DNA of 64,000 nucleotides from Sycobia sp. Sy_11 (GCA_018907035.1 JACCIC010000048.1:2933501-2997500); one strand, 5' to 3'. Counted from the first letter of the stretch, positions 11,470 through 22,322 are shown. The notes: a model not told the origin generated them from the sequence alone. Numbers and translations: made by a program.

Positions 11470-11841
11470 TGTTAGATTATATTAGCCTTCTATAAATAAT
11501 AAAGCAAAAAATACTTGAAACTAAATATTGGAGAGTATCGTAAAAGGATGTAAATATATGTGTCCGCTGGGTCTTATTAGGATCTGCGTCTTTGCTGCCC
11601 TGCGCGGCAAATGATTTATGAGTTTATTGCCTAGATGCCTGATGTGTTTTTATAGGTTTTAAGTTTCTCACAAGGGCTTGCAGAGTTTTCAATTTCGAGT
11701 ACTGCAGTTTAGTTTTGCGTTGTCCTTTCGTTTGAACAGACGTCTTTTCCTTCCTCGTTTGAAATAAAGTTCATGTTAACAGATTATTTCGTGTATCTTT
11801 ATTTTAACATTCCATCTACTATATTTAATAAAAATTCAATA
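11470..11841 (+). mobile_element. Solo LTR of the copia element
   Basis: The 372-bp segment starts TGTTAGATTATATTAGCC and ends TTCAATA. It is the same length as, and closely similar to, the two LTRs of the full copia element at 17.2-22.3 kb, with about ten or more scattered substitutions. It is flanked by a perfect 5-bp target site duplication, AGACA, at 11465-11469 and 11842-11846. A solo LTR with intact duplication is the normal outcome of recombination between the two LTRs of one full-length insertion. Confidence 0.95.
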
Positions 11842-12340
11842 AGACAAAAGTCTAAATTTTTTATTAATATTGAATATAGCAAATTATTTATCACTATTCA
11901 GATGTATTGATAAAAAGGCAGGCAGGATATTGTTATTTGAGATGCTTTTATGTATTTACAAATTCTAAGAAATGAGAAAAATTTTTGCTTTGTAGTCTAG
12001 GCTTCTAAAGAAGAAACATAAAAACATTTTAGATTTTTTCATTTACAATAAGCGCTCGTATAAATATGTAACTTACATTTTTTAATAATAATGTTAATCT
12101 ATTTTTCATCAATGCATAATACGATTAGCCCGAAATCATAATGCATTTCAAATTTAACCTGAATTTTAATACTCGTTAGCAACTTGATTTGTAAATAATT
12201 TACTAAAAAATTTTATTAATCAAACGGATATTAAATTCGAACATACTATCATATTCCTATATAGAGCGGTAATACTTTAACGACATACTTTAAGATTTAT
12301 TTCATTACAATTCATTCAATATGTATTGTATGTATTGTGT
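11842..12340. other. AT-rich sequence, nothing recognised
   Basis: Begins with the right-hand AGACA duplication of the solo LTR; otherwise no features. Confidence 0.4.
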
Positions 12341-12344
12341 AGGC

Positions 12345-12690
12345 AATAATAATTTAATTGTACTTATGTCGACTGCCCATATACAAATTAATAAATATAT
12401 TTTTATTGTATTTTTATTATAAAAAAATAAAAATAAAAATAAAATAAAAATTAAAAATAAAAATTAAATTAAAAATTAAATTAAAATTATAATGACAGTC
12501 AGACAGTCCTTGTTTACATTCAGCCCCGTAGACTAATCTGAAAATAAAATATTAGCTGAAAAAATTCTTTGTTAGTAAAGTGCAGTCTGACTGTCCCCAA
12601 CACCCTTACTTATTTGAAGATCTGTCCAACGTTTCGAGCTCACTACGGCTCCTCATCAGGGAATAAACTGAACCTTATATTCTAATCTAT
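12345..12690 (-). repeat. Repeat-family member with hammerhead-like core
   Basis: It contains the family block AATTGTACTTATGTCGACTG, the ATTAATAAATAT terminus, an A-rich tract, and a pair of inverted GACAGTCAGAC/GTCTGACTGTC motifs at about 12494 and 12586. On the minus strand, 12659-12653 reads CTGATGA, followed by an unpaired G, a GAGC/GCTC stem (12651-12648 with 12639-12636), then GAAA (12635-12632). That is the layout of a hammerhead ribozyme core. A close relative of the 12490-12620 part lies at 34400-34550. Penelope-like elements are known to carry hammerheads, but I see no coding region here to prove the family. Confidence 0.5.
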
Positions 12691-13640
12691 ATATAACCAT
12701 CCCCACCACCAAATTTAGTAAATTAAATGTAAATTCCCCCTCTACACAAATTGTCCAAAACCAATCAATTTAATTTGGAGAAAGATATATTCCTATATAT
12801 TTCTCCATCTTTGCTGCTTCTATGTCTTATTCAATACAATAGTCCATGTACCTTACTATGTTTATAAGAATTAATATTTAATATTTTAAATTGATTAATG
12901 TAACTTAATAATATTGTTTTGGTGTATGTGATATATATTTAGATTCTTATATTTAAGTTTACAACAAAAAATGGGTATGGCTGACTTGTATCTTACTTTC
13001 CATTAATATTCATTAATATTAATATTCTATAAAATTTTATAAAATATATAATAAATATAGTTATTTAATAATAAATTAATATTATGGATTTTAAAGTAGA
13101 TTAAATAATAATATTATGTAATAAAAGCTAAGCTAAGTTATACATCAAATACTATATACAAGTACTGAAAATTCTATAAAACTAAAACTTACATTAATCT
13201 ATTTAAAAATCTTTAATTTTTATAACTAAAATAATGTTAATAATAAGCATAAAAGATAAAAGATAATAAATACAACAAGATATAAATTCAACATATATAA
13301 ATATAAGATGATAAGTATATGCATAGAATTAAAGTTTTAGTTATATATACTATAATTATGAATAATTATAATTATAAACTATTATAAAAATTATAAACGA
13401 AAAAGAAGAAAAGAAACTAGAAAAAGAAGGTAAAATATTATATGATTTATAACAATAAGATCTACGCATAATTTTCAATATATATATATTTCATTTTATA
13501 CAAATAATTATGAGTTTAATAAAAGTTTGGGACGAATAATTATAATTATAAGTAAATGATGATGATCTAAGAAATATATTAGATATATATTATAATTCTA
13601 TAATAATGAAATTTGTTCTGTAACAATGGGACCGGTGGTA
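12691..13640. other. Very AT-rich sequence, nothing recognised
   Basis: Short runs of A, T, TA and ATAATT; no frames of interest. Confidence 0.5.
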
Positions 13641-13653
13641 CTATTTGTGTGCA

Positions 13654-13695
13654 CGCGCGCGCGCGCGTGTTTTGTGAGTGAGTGTGTGTGTGAGA

Positions 13696-13769
<74 letters not shown>
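13654..13769. repeat. Compound (GC)n-(GT)n-(AG)n microsatellite
   Basis: Short GC-alternating and GT tracts lead into about 35 uninterrupted AG units (13700-13769). Frames reading through it are poly-dipeptide artefacts. Confidence 0.9.
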
Positions 13770-13772
<3 letters not shown>

Positions 13773-14095
13773 CCTGAAAAAACTATTCAGAAGGAAATCC
13801 CCTGAACTGGAACTTCTTTCCCATGGAATATAACGAAGGCTATTGATTGACCATAAAAACAAACATAAAACTTCATTAGAAATCAGGAATCTAATGAAAA
13901 AAAAGAAAAGTAAAAACTCTCTGGGTCCTACCCAGAAAAGGAGGGTTTAAGTCCTTTAAAAAAGGCAAATATGCACATCAAGGATCGTTATTATTTTATA
14001 ACAACTATTTTTAACAGTCATTCAAGATCATCACTACAACCAGAAATTTTCACCAGAAATTAACGCCAGAAGGAAGCAACCTTTCTCTCTTTCTC
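13770..14095. other. Unassigned sequence between GA and CT microsatellites
   Basis: No coding frame or known repeat recognised. Confidence 0.4.
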
Positions 14096-14133
14096 GCCCT
14101 CTCGCCCTCTCTCTCTCTCTCTCTCTCTCTCTC
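14096..14133. repeat. (CT)n microsatellite
   Basis: CTCGCC repeats leading into about 13 CT units. Confidence 0.9.
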
Positions 14134-15367
14134 CTGCCGGATTAAGATGCTAAGAACAAAGAAGTGCAATAAAAGTAAGTTAAAAAATTTATTTATTAAC
14201 TTCTATTTCTTTGTATATTTTAGTCAAATCTAATACCCTACCGGAGAAATGAGTGGAACTCTAAAAAAAGGCAGAACCTTACAACTTGATTTCTTCACCT
14301 TAAATACTATTCTCTTTTTTTGTATATCATTTTTTATATAACTCAGGGAACAACAAGGTGTCTAGCCGAACGGTAATCTACCTCTTTTTTTATTGAAAAC
14401 TAGTTGGATTTCCAACAGAACGATTGAACAGCCTTTATAGATAAGCTCAAGGTCATTTGGCCATTAGCAAGTATATCCGGCTATTGGAGGAAATTCTATA
14501 GGTTGAAAAACCTTTCACATTAAATAAATAAACAGATTTGTGGATTCGAGTAATCCACAGATCGAGGTGTCACATCCACGAATATTTATCAATTCGAATT
14601 ATTTTCCATTTAGCTACTTTGATATAGGTTCACATTGAATAATGATTCATATTTTATATTATGATTCACATTATAATGAAATTACCAAATTATGGTATTT
14701 GATAAGTAAATCAATATAAAATTTATGAAAGTTTGGATTATCGGTCAAGTTTTTAACTTAAGTGAAATAGTCAGTAGGAGAGACAATGAAACAAGTTTAA
14801 TTTTCTTTCATTGTTGATAAATAATTGATCTCTTCTTAAAGAATGTAAAAAAGGTTAAAATGTATTTTTACTTGCACTTTTTGCAATTCCGGATGTTTAT
14901 TACTAAAAAAATTGATGTTCATTACATTGTGCTTCCAGCGAAGTTTAATTAGAGAATTTTAGTGACAAATTTAGAAAGAGAAAAAATAGATTTCTTACTG
15001 GGTACGGAAAGACCTTATTTGCGAAACAAGAGGTTTGCCGTCTGAGTCAAAGCCGAGGGTATTAGTGAGGTTCGTAAAGAAGCTTTTTCAAACTAGGTAA
15101 GGGCTACATTTTTCGTCATGAGAACCGAAATCAAGCGGCGATGCTGCGATCTGTAGATTAGAATGTGGAAAACACTTTCTTATTGGTATTATATTTTTTG
15201 ATAATGTTCAGGGCCTAATAATAATAAACACCAACACCGAAGAAGTGAATGTTTTAAAGAATTAATTTATTGATGTGATATTGATAGTTCGAATTTTGTT
15301 TCACAAAAACTTTTACATATTTTGTAGTTCTACTCGTAAACGAGCTGAAGCCGTTCGCCTGATGCCC
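14134..15367. other. AT-rich sequence, nothing recognised
   Basis: No coding frame or family resemblance seen. Confidence 0.4.
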
Positions 15368-15700
15368 CTTTAAGAGTGCTCCTCACGGCGTTCGCAGCGC
15401 TACGATGAACTATTAAAACGGAAACAAATTTACTTTTTCAGTTTTTGTCGTCATTTCGCATTATTTAGAGAGAAAAAACATTTTAAAAAATTCTTCAGAT
15501 TATTCTACAAATGGGAAAACAGAGATATGAATTAATCTATTTTTCTAAATTAGGAAAAAACAGTTCAGAAAGTTTTGTCTTACGAATCGTCTGCTGCACA
15601 CAGTCTAGTGCATTTTAGATCTTACAAAGAAAACATTTATTGTGAATTCTATGTACTTGTTGAGTATCTAATTCGAGTTTTCCCACTTGTAGAATAAAAT
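15368..15700 (+). repeat. Diverged dispersed repeat, copy 1
   Basis: AAGAGTGCTCC, then GCAGCGCTACGATGAACTAT and TAAAACGGAAA, match a second copy at 27805-28165 in the same orientation. Weaker similarity follows, including a CGTCTGC motif and a TAGAAT-AATGAA tail. The family is unknown. Confidence 0.5.
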
Positions 15701-16436
15701 AATGAACCAAATAAAATTTGTTTTATCGCTCTACATGCCACATATTTTGAGAAAACAGAAAAAGTAAATTGCTTTTACAATGTAACCATAAATCCAATAA
15801 ATAACTATAGTTGTCGGCAAAACAGACAGAAATATAGTTGCTGCGTTTTGAAAGAGATGGAGCAGCAAACCACGCTCAATATCGTATGAATTCAATCAAG
15901 TAAAGAGGGCCCTGTGCTTTAAATTTTTACTATTATTTTAACTATTTCATGTATATACAGGATTAAAAACTATTATGAATAAATATATGTATGTATACTC
16001 ATTTACTTTATATGTTTTTGCATAAGTTTTAGAAAAAAAGCTATATTATTCTACATTTTCAGACGATCGTATATGCATACTACATCTATTAGCGCTCGAT
16101 GTTTTGGACGAAAGTGCGTTCGTTATCTTGGTTTCTTATTACAGGATCGAATTTCATTGCCTTGCCCTGTTGCGAGTTGCGAGTAGTTGCTCGTAGAATG
16201 TAGCTGAAAGATCAAGCATACATTACCAGTACGGGCATACGGCATTTTCGTCATTTTTAGTAAATTTTCTGATAATAAATATTAATGTTCATAGAGTAAC
16301 TGTTTTAACTGATACATATTACTAACACATACACGCGCGCACACGCGCGCGTGCTTGTTTTCTAAAGTTTTTAAAAAAAGATCCGTTGAATCATAATTGG
16401 CATATGATATATAGCTACCTTATATCGAGAAGAGAG
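15701..16436. other. AT-rich sequence with no recognisable gene
   Basis: Mostly featureless; short CACACGCGCGC tract near 16330. Confidence 0.4.
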
Positions 16437-16439
16437 AGA

Positions 16440-16495
<56 letters not shown>
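16437..16495. repeat. (GA)n microsatellite
   Basis: About 22 AG units with a few interruptions at each end. Confidence 0.9.
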
Positions 16496-16499
<4 letters not shown>

Positions 16500-17185
16500 A
16501 AGAATGAGATAGAAACTCGGTTTATACTGTCAACCAACTGGACCAACTTACCATATTTCCCTTTTATATATGCATGCAAAATTATTTCAATGAAGTAGGA
16601 TTATTCAATACAAGATATTCATAAGATCATATAGAATACATATTTCAAATTTTAAATCAACAGGTTCAGAAATTTTTTTTGTTGAATGTGTACAAGAAAA
16701 ACACACTTTGTCTTCATATATATATATACAAACACGCGCGCACACACACACGCGCACGCACGCACATGCGCGGGTGCATATTTTTTCTTAATTATCTCCT
16801 TCAAACGAATATCTATTTAGAATACATGATTTCAATAGGAATAACGATTCTAGGCTCAATATTAAAACAAATCTTCAGAATAAACCACTGCAGTATGAAT
16901 TGTCAAAATTCATTCAACATATTGTATGCTTTCGTGCTATCAAAATAAGTCCCTCCTGTAGCTATACTCAAATTCTGTCAGTTTTGAGTGGTGCACTTTT
17001 CAGTTTTCTGTGGTGCACTTCTTTTCGATAATATTTTTCGTTGGTATCCACTTTTATTCAAATTGTATCTAATATATAATTAATTTTTTTTAAAAATTGT
17101 TCATTTATTAATTTATTTTATTGAAAAAATTTAACTAATGTCGTAATATACTTATAACATTAATTATACCTATACAATTATTTAT
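16496..17185. other. Unassigned sequence with a CA/CG-rich tract
   Basis: The tract at about 16732-16772 alternates CACA and CGCG. GGTGCACTTTTCAGTTTT-like text is repeated at about 16990-17022. No gene is recognised. Confidence 0.4.
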
Positions 17186-17190
17186 ATTCC

Positions 17191-17562
17191 TGTTAGATTA
17201 TATTAGCCTTCTATAAATAATAAAGCAAAAAATACTGGAAACTAAATATTGGAGAGTATCGTAAAAGGATGTAAACATGTGTGTCCACTGGGTCTTATTA
17301 CGATCTGCGTCTTTGCTGCCCTGCGCGGCAAATGCTTTATGAGTTTATTGCTTAGATGCCTGATGTATTTTTATAAGTTTTAAGTTTCTCACAAGGGCTT
17401 GCAGAGTTTTCAATTTCGAGTACTGCAGTTTAGTCTTGCGTTGTCCTTTCGTTTAAACAGACGTCTTTTCTTTCCTCGTTTGAAATAAAGTTCATGTTAA
17501 AAGATTATTTCGTGTATCTTTATTTTAACATTCCACCTACTATATTTAATAAAAATTCAATA
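17191..17562 (+). repeat. copia 5' LTR
   Basis: 372 bp, TGTTAG...TTCAATA. It ends exactly where the primer binding site begins. Compared by eye with the 3' LTR it shows about five substitutions and no indel. Confidence 0.95.
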
Positions 17563-17577
17563 GGTTATGGGCCCAGA
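17563..17577 (+). promoter_or_regulatory. copia primer binding site (initiator Met-tRNA type)
   Basis: GGTTATGGGCCCAGA follows the LTR directly. It lacks the usual TGG that pairs with a tRNA 3' end, which fits priming by an internal tRNA fragment as known for copia. Confidence 0.85.
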
Positions 17578-17684
17578 TTTCGCGAGTAAACTTTCCGTGA
17601 TTTTGTGTATAGTGTAATCTAGTAATAAAATAAAACTGTCTCAAATACAGAACAAAAAAACAGTTTTTTTCTAGTAAGTGAAAA

Positions 17685-18105
17685 ATGGAATCCATTAAAA
17701 TAAAAAGGAATATTAAGCCTTTTAACTGTGATAAATATAGTGTGTGAAAGTTTAAAATTCGATCTCTTCTATTTGAACTTCATCTATTGCACGTTCTTGA
17801 TGAGCAAGTCCCTGCAATAATGATAGAAGAATGGAAAAAGTGTGAACGAATTGCAAAAGGTGTAATAGTGGAGTATCTGTCGGATTCTTTTTTGGGTTTC
17901 GTGAAAGTCAATGATACGGCGTAAACAGTTTTGCATTCTTGATATGGTTTTCCAATATGGCAGAGAAAATCATCGTATAAAGGATCGCAGATTCTATACG
18001 AAAAATGAACAGCAATATTCAGGAGATAATAAAACTTGACAGTTTCACTTAAAAGAAGTATCCTGAATATTACCAGCAAGGAAGGATTAAAGATGTTCTG
18101 AAGGA
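17685..18105 (+). pseudogene. copia gag remnant
   Basis: ATG at 17685 starts a frame beginning MESIKIKRNIKPFN, similar to the start of copia-family Gag, which forms the virus-like particle. A TGA at 17745 interrupts it after about 20 codons. The frame then resumes through WKKCERIAKG and VEYLSDSFLGF to another stop near 17921. Beyond about 18045 similarity fades. No CCHC zinc knuckle and no protease DSG motif are visible before the next recognisable domain at 18100, so a large internal piece has been deleted. Non-functional. Confidence 0.75.
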
Positions 18106-18960
18106 CGGCTTATGTTGTTCGGAGGTGCCGCAAAATTTACTATCTGTCAGCAACATGCAGAAAGCACAGATGAATATTCATTCACTTCAATCCAAATGGG
18201 ATTGAAGTTACTAAAAATGATAAAATAATTTTTGTCGGTAAGCCCATAAATAATTTGATTCCTATAGGATTCATTATTAATAAATTATATAATAAAAAGT
18301 CTCTAATGCGATAAACAGTAATTATAGTTGATGGCATCAAAGACTTGGACATATGGGCAAATCGAAAATTATTGAAATGAAAAATAATAAGATGGTCGAT
18401 GGTATTAAATTAATTAATAATATTCAACTAAATGATTATATGTGTGAAGCTTGTATTTTTAGCAAACAAGCAAGAGTACCTTTTCAAAAAAAAAAAAAAA
18501 TAAAAATCATATAAAAAGACCATTTTTTTATTATTCATTTAGATGTTTACGGACCAATCACTCCTTCGCCATTAGATGGTAAAAATTATTTTGTATTGTT
18601 TGTAGATAAATTTACGCACTACTGCATTACATATTTAATAGTATTAAAGTCAGATGTATTTTCTATTTCAAAGACTTTATAAAAAAAAAAGTCAAACTCA
18701 TTTTAATTTAAAAATAGTAAATTTATATTGTGATTATGGTGGAAAGTATTTATCGAATGAAATGAAAGAATATTGCAAATATAATTAAATCAGCTATCAT
18801 TTAACAGTTCCTCATACTCTATTATTAAATGGAGAAAGAATGATTAGAACAATTACTGAAAAATTACTATCTCGATAAGTGAGATAAACTGAAGGAAGTA
18901 ATTTGGGGAGAAGCAGTTTTAACTGCTATGTATTTAATAAATTGAAACCTTACTAATGCT
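18100..18960 (+). pseudogene. copia integrase remnant
   Basis: The GAG-pre-integrase/HHCC zinc region is readable as WHQRLGHMGKSKIIE followed about 35 residues later by CEACIFSKQAR (about 18328-18490). The core follows as LDVYGPITPSPLDGKNYF (about 18535), YCDYGGKYLSNEMKE (about 18728) and ERMIRTITEKL (about 18833). These carry the first Asp, second Asp and Glu of the integrase triad, so the catalytic residues survive while the frame does not. Frame breaks occur at a poly-A run near 18490-18500 and at 18680, with stops elsewhere. Its role was to insert the cDNA into the host chromosome. Confidence 0.8.
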
Positions 18961-19271
18961 TTAAAATAGTATAAAATACCATATCAATTATGGTATGGTA
19001 AAAATCCTATAGTAAAATATTTATAAGTTTTCGATAGTACAATATATGTGAATAATAAAATAAGAAAAACAAAAAGTAAAATTTTGATGATAAATCTTGG
19101 AAAGGTATTTTAGTTGGTTATGTTTTAATTTTAATTTTACTATAAAATATGGGATGTAGACTTAGAAAAATTTATTGTAGCAAGGGATGTGTATTTTTAT
19201 GTGTAAATTTATTGTAGCAAGGCATAGCTGATGAAATTAATTTTTTGAATTCAAGACCAGAAATGAGGTTT

Positions 19272-19479
19272 GAAGGAATTGTAATAAAAATTCCAAGAAA
19301 ACTGATGAACGTAATGTTCGTTACAAATCAGTAGAGCCTCAGAAATCTGATAATGAAAAATCAGAAAAATTTCTGGAAGGAATTGTTATAGAAAATTCCA
19401 AGAAAACTGATGAACGTGATGTTCGTAACAAATCAGTAAAACTTCAGAATCTGATAATGAAAAATCAGAAAAATTTCTG
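19272..19479 (+). repeat. Two tandem 104-bp copies in the integrase-RT linker
   Basis: 19272-19375 and 19376-19479 are near-identical copies, each starting GAAGGAATTGT and ending AAATTTCTG. They encode a charged Ser/Lys/Glu-rich linker. Because 104 is not a multiple of three, the duplication shifts the frame unless offset elsewhere. Confidence 0.85.
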
Positions 19480-19717
19480 GAAGACCAATCTGAGAAAAAT
19501 GAATCAGATAAACAAGATTTGAAAATAGACAGAAATTCAAATGAGAATTTGAACAAGTCTAATAAATCTATAATAGAAATAGATCATTGCAATCAGTCAG
19601 AATTTCAAAATGATAAATATAATACAAAGAAAATAAATACAAATCTAAGAAGGAGTAATAGAGTCAAAAAAAAAAAAAAATGGACCAAGAATTTCTTATA
19701 AAAAAATAAATTACGTT

Positions 19718-20385
19718 TTGTGTGCACAATCAGTAAATTGTGAAATTCCCAATAATTTCAATGATATTCAAAATAATATCCATAATGAAAAATGGGAACA
19801 AGCAATTAAAGATGAATTAAATTCATATTATTTTAATAAAACTTGGATACTAGTATCAAAGCCACAAAACAAAAATATTATAGATTGCAAATGGGTATTC
19901 GCTATTAAAAATCATGAACATGAAAATCCATTAAAATATAAAGCGTGTCTTGTTGCTCGTAGTTTCAATCAAAAATATTTAATTGATTATAATGAGACTT
20001 TTGCTTCAGTAGCAAGAATTACAAGCTTTAGATTAATTATAACGTTTGCAAAGCAATATAATTTGCTTATTCATCATATGAATGTAAAAACTGCATTTTT
20101 AAATGGTTCATTGCAGAAAGAAATTTACATGAAAATTCCCAAAGGAATTAAATACAAAACAAATCAAGTTTGTAAATTAAATAAAGGTATATATATATAC
20201 GGATTGAAACGAGCAGTAAGATGTTGGTTTAAAACTTTTGATAAAACATTAATAGCAAATGGTTTTCAAAATTCATTAATCGATCGTTGCATATATATTT
20301 AAATAAAGGAGAAATATCTAAGAATATATGTGTTGTACTCTACGCACATGATTTAGTAATCGTTACAACCGATATTCACACAATG
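19718..20385 (+). pseudogene. copia reverse transcriptase remnant (RVT_2)
   Basis: An open frame at 19718-20302 encodes 194 residues of a Ty1/copia-type reverse transcriptase: WEQAIKDELNSYYFNKTW, CKWVFAIK, YKACLVARSFNQKYLIDYNE, MNVKTAFLNGSLQKEIYM and CKLNKGIY. A frameshift near 20298 moves the remainder (KGEISKNICVVLYAHDLVIV) to another frame. The active-site motif normally reads YVDD in this family; here it is YAHD, so one of the two catalytic aspartates has become His. The sequence then runs into the AT-rich satellite at 20460. It once copied element RNA into DNA. Confidence 0.88.
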
Positions 20386-20459
20386 AATAATTTTAACAAT
20401 GATTTTAGAAAAGATTTTAATTTTAAAAAAGAAATTAAACTATTTCATGGAATAAAAAA

Positions 20460-20890
20460 ATTATAATAAGATGTAATTATGATGTATATAATGAAATAAT
20501 TAAATAATTAAATTATGAAATAATGAAATAATGAAATAATGAAATTATAAAATTATGAAATAATGAAATAATGAAATTATAAAATTATGAAATTATAAGA
20601 TAATGGAATAATGAAATTATGAATTAATGAAATTATGAAATAATGAAATTATGAAGTAATGAAATTATGAAGTAATGAAATTATGAAGTAATGAAATTAT
20701 GAAGTAATGAAATTATGAAGTAATGAAATTATGAAGTAATGAAATTATGAAGTCATGAAATTATGAAATAATGAAGTTATGAAATAATTAAATTATCAAA
20801 TAATTAAATTATGAAATAATGAAATTATGACAAATGAAATTATGAAATTATGAAATTATGAAATAATGAAATAATGACATAATGATGTAC
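20460..20890. repeat. AT-rich satellite block inside copia pol
   Basis: A run of variants of GAAATTATGAAATAAT. Its core, about 20640-20755, has roughly seven copies of the 16-bp unit GAAATTATGAAGTAAT. It sits where the reverse transcriptase thumb/connection should be, so it has replaced or been expanded within coding sequence. Frames through it are short. Confidence 0.9.
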
Positions 20891-21032
20891 TTATTCTTAA
20901 TTAGAGTTCATATATAAAAACGATTTGAAATTAATTTAACATCAGTGATTGTGATGATGTAAACACACTAGTTGAAAATAATATAAATTATAATGATTTA
21001 AATTCAGATAACAAATATGACGCCCTTTTCAA

Positions 21033-21714
21033 AATCATATCGGATGCTTAATGTATGTAATGATTTATACGCGTCCAGATTTGAGTACAGCAAAACATTT
21101 TCTAAGTAGATATTCAAATAAAAATAATATAGAACTATGGAAATGCCTAGAAAGATTTTTAAGATATTTGAATGGTTCGATGAATTTAAAATTAACTTAT
21201 ACCAAAAGGCTATATTTTAAGTTAAAATTTTTATTAAAATATTTTAAGCGGTTATCTTAAATCTTATTAGGGTGGTCATGAAGGTACTGATAGAAAAAGT
21301 ACTACAGGCTACTTATTTAAGTTATTTGAAAAATGCACGATTTGCTGGAATACTAAAAGACAAGCATCAGTAGCAGCTTCTTCAACAGAGGCAGAATATA
21401 TAGCTTTATTTGAAGGTGTTAAAGAAGCATTATGGCTAAAGTCTTTAATAAATAGTATCGAAATTAAAATCATGAAACCGATTGTAATTTATGAAGACAA
21501 TAACGGTTGTATAAGTATAGCGAATAACCCAAGTAATCATAAGCGATCAAAACATATAGATATTAAATATCATTTCTCAAAAGAGCAAATAGAGAAAAAT
21601 GTAATAATATTGAAACATATTTCCACAGGGGAGCAGATTGCTGATGCACTCACAAAGCCATTGCCAACTGTGAAATTCCTTGAACTCAGAAAAGGAATGA
21701 GCATGGAGGAATAA
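21033..21714 (+). pseudogene. copia RNase H remnant
   Basis: Two blocks in different frames. The first, about 21033-21258, contains MIYTRPDLSTAKHFLSRYSN and LERFLRYLNGSM. The second, 21268-21714, contains GTDRKSTTGYLFKLFEK, SVAASSTEAEYIALFEG, IYEDNNGCISIANNPSNHKR and ADALTKPLPTVKF, ending at a TAA. The Glu of TEAEY and the Asp of YEDN are conserved metal-binding residues of the family. A frameshift near 21260 removes the usual segment containing the first RNase H Asp. The second block is the best-preserved part of the element. Its role was removal of the RNA strand during reverse transcription. Confidence 0.88.
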
Positions 21715-21936
21715 TAAAATATAATTGATATTGTTTTCATAAATATATTTTATATTAGTAATAGAGACGGTTTGAATAGGTTTTGCTGGGTTTCCCTATT
21801 CCTTGCAACAAATGTTGGACCATGTGTAATTTCCCAGAACAAACGAGGAAAGAAAAAGACTGAAAGGAACTATCATATATCTAATATTGAGTTTTATTTT
21901 ATTATATATATAATTGTATTTACTCAAGTAATTTTT

Positions 21937-21943
21937 GAGGGGG
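21937..21943 (+). promoter_or_regulatory. copia polypurine tract
   Basis: GAGGGGG, then CG, immediately before the 3' LTR; the expected primer for plus-strand DNA synthesis. Confidence 0.75.
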
Positions 21944-21945
21944 CG

Positions 21946-22317
21946 TGTTAGATTATATTAACCTTCTATAAATAATAAAGCAAAAAATACTTGAAACTAA
22001 ATATTGGAGAGTATCGTAAAAGGATGTAAACATATGTGTCCACTGGGTCTTATTACGATCGGCGTCTTTGCTGCCCTGCGCGGCAAATGCTTTATGAGTT
22101 TATTGCTTAGATGCCTGATGTGTTTTTATAAGTTTTAAGTTTCTCACAAGGGCTTGCAGAGTTTTCAATTTCGAGTACTGCAGTTTAGTCTTGCGTTGTC
22201 CTTTCGTTTAAACAGACGTCTTTTCTTTCCTCGTTTGAAATAAAGTTCATGTTAAAAGATTATTTCGTGTATCTTTATTTTAACATTCCACCTACTATAT
22301 TTAATAAAAATTCAATA
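21946..22317 (+). repeat. copia 3' LTR
   Basis: 372 bp with the same ends as the 5' LTR. It is followed directly by the ATTCC duplication at 22318-22322. Confidence 0.95.
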
Positions 22318-22322
22318 ATTCC

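Larger units (their letters stand above)
17191..22317 (+). mobile_element. Full-length copia (Ty1/copia) LTR retrotransposon, interior decayed
   Basis: Complete insertion: 5' LTR, tRNA primer site, remnants of gag, integrase, reverse transcriptase and RNase H in copia order, polypurine tract and 3' LTR. The flanking 5-bp duplication ATTCC is perfect (17186-17190 and 22318-22322). Integrase preceding reverse transcriptase is the Ty1/copia order. The primer site GGTTATGGGCCCAG is the one associated with Drosophila copia, which primes from an internal fragment of initiator methionine tRNA. The coding interior has many stops, frameshifts, a deletion covering the zinc knuckle and most of protease, and an AT-rich satellite block inside the RT/RNase H region. 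The two LTRs differ at only about five positions. Confidence 0.95.

Noticed and set aside
13641..13862. 73-codon open frame
   Set aside because: It is a translation of the (AG)n microsatellite; poly-SL repeats are an artefact. The same applies to frames at 16386, 33872, 35790, 41416-41695, 42530-42882 and 56176.
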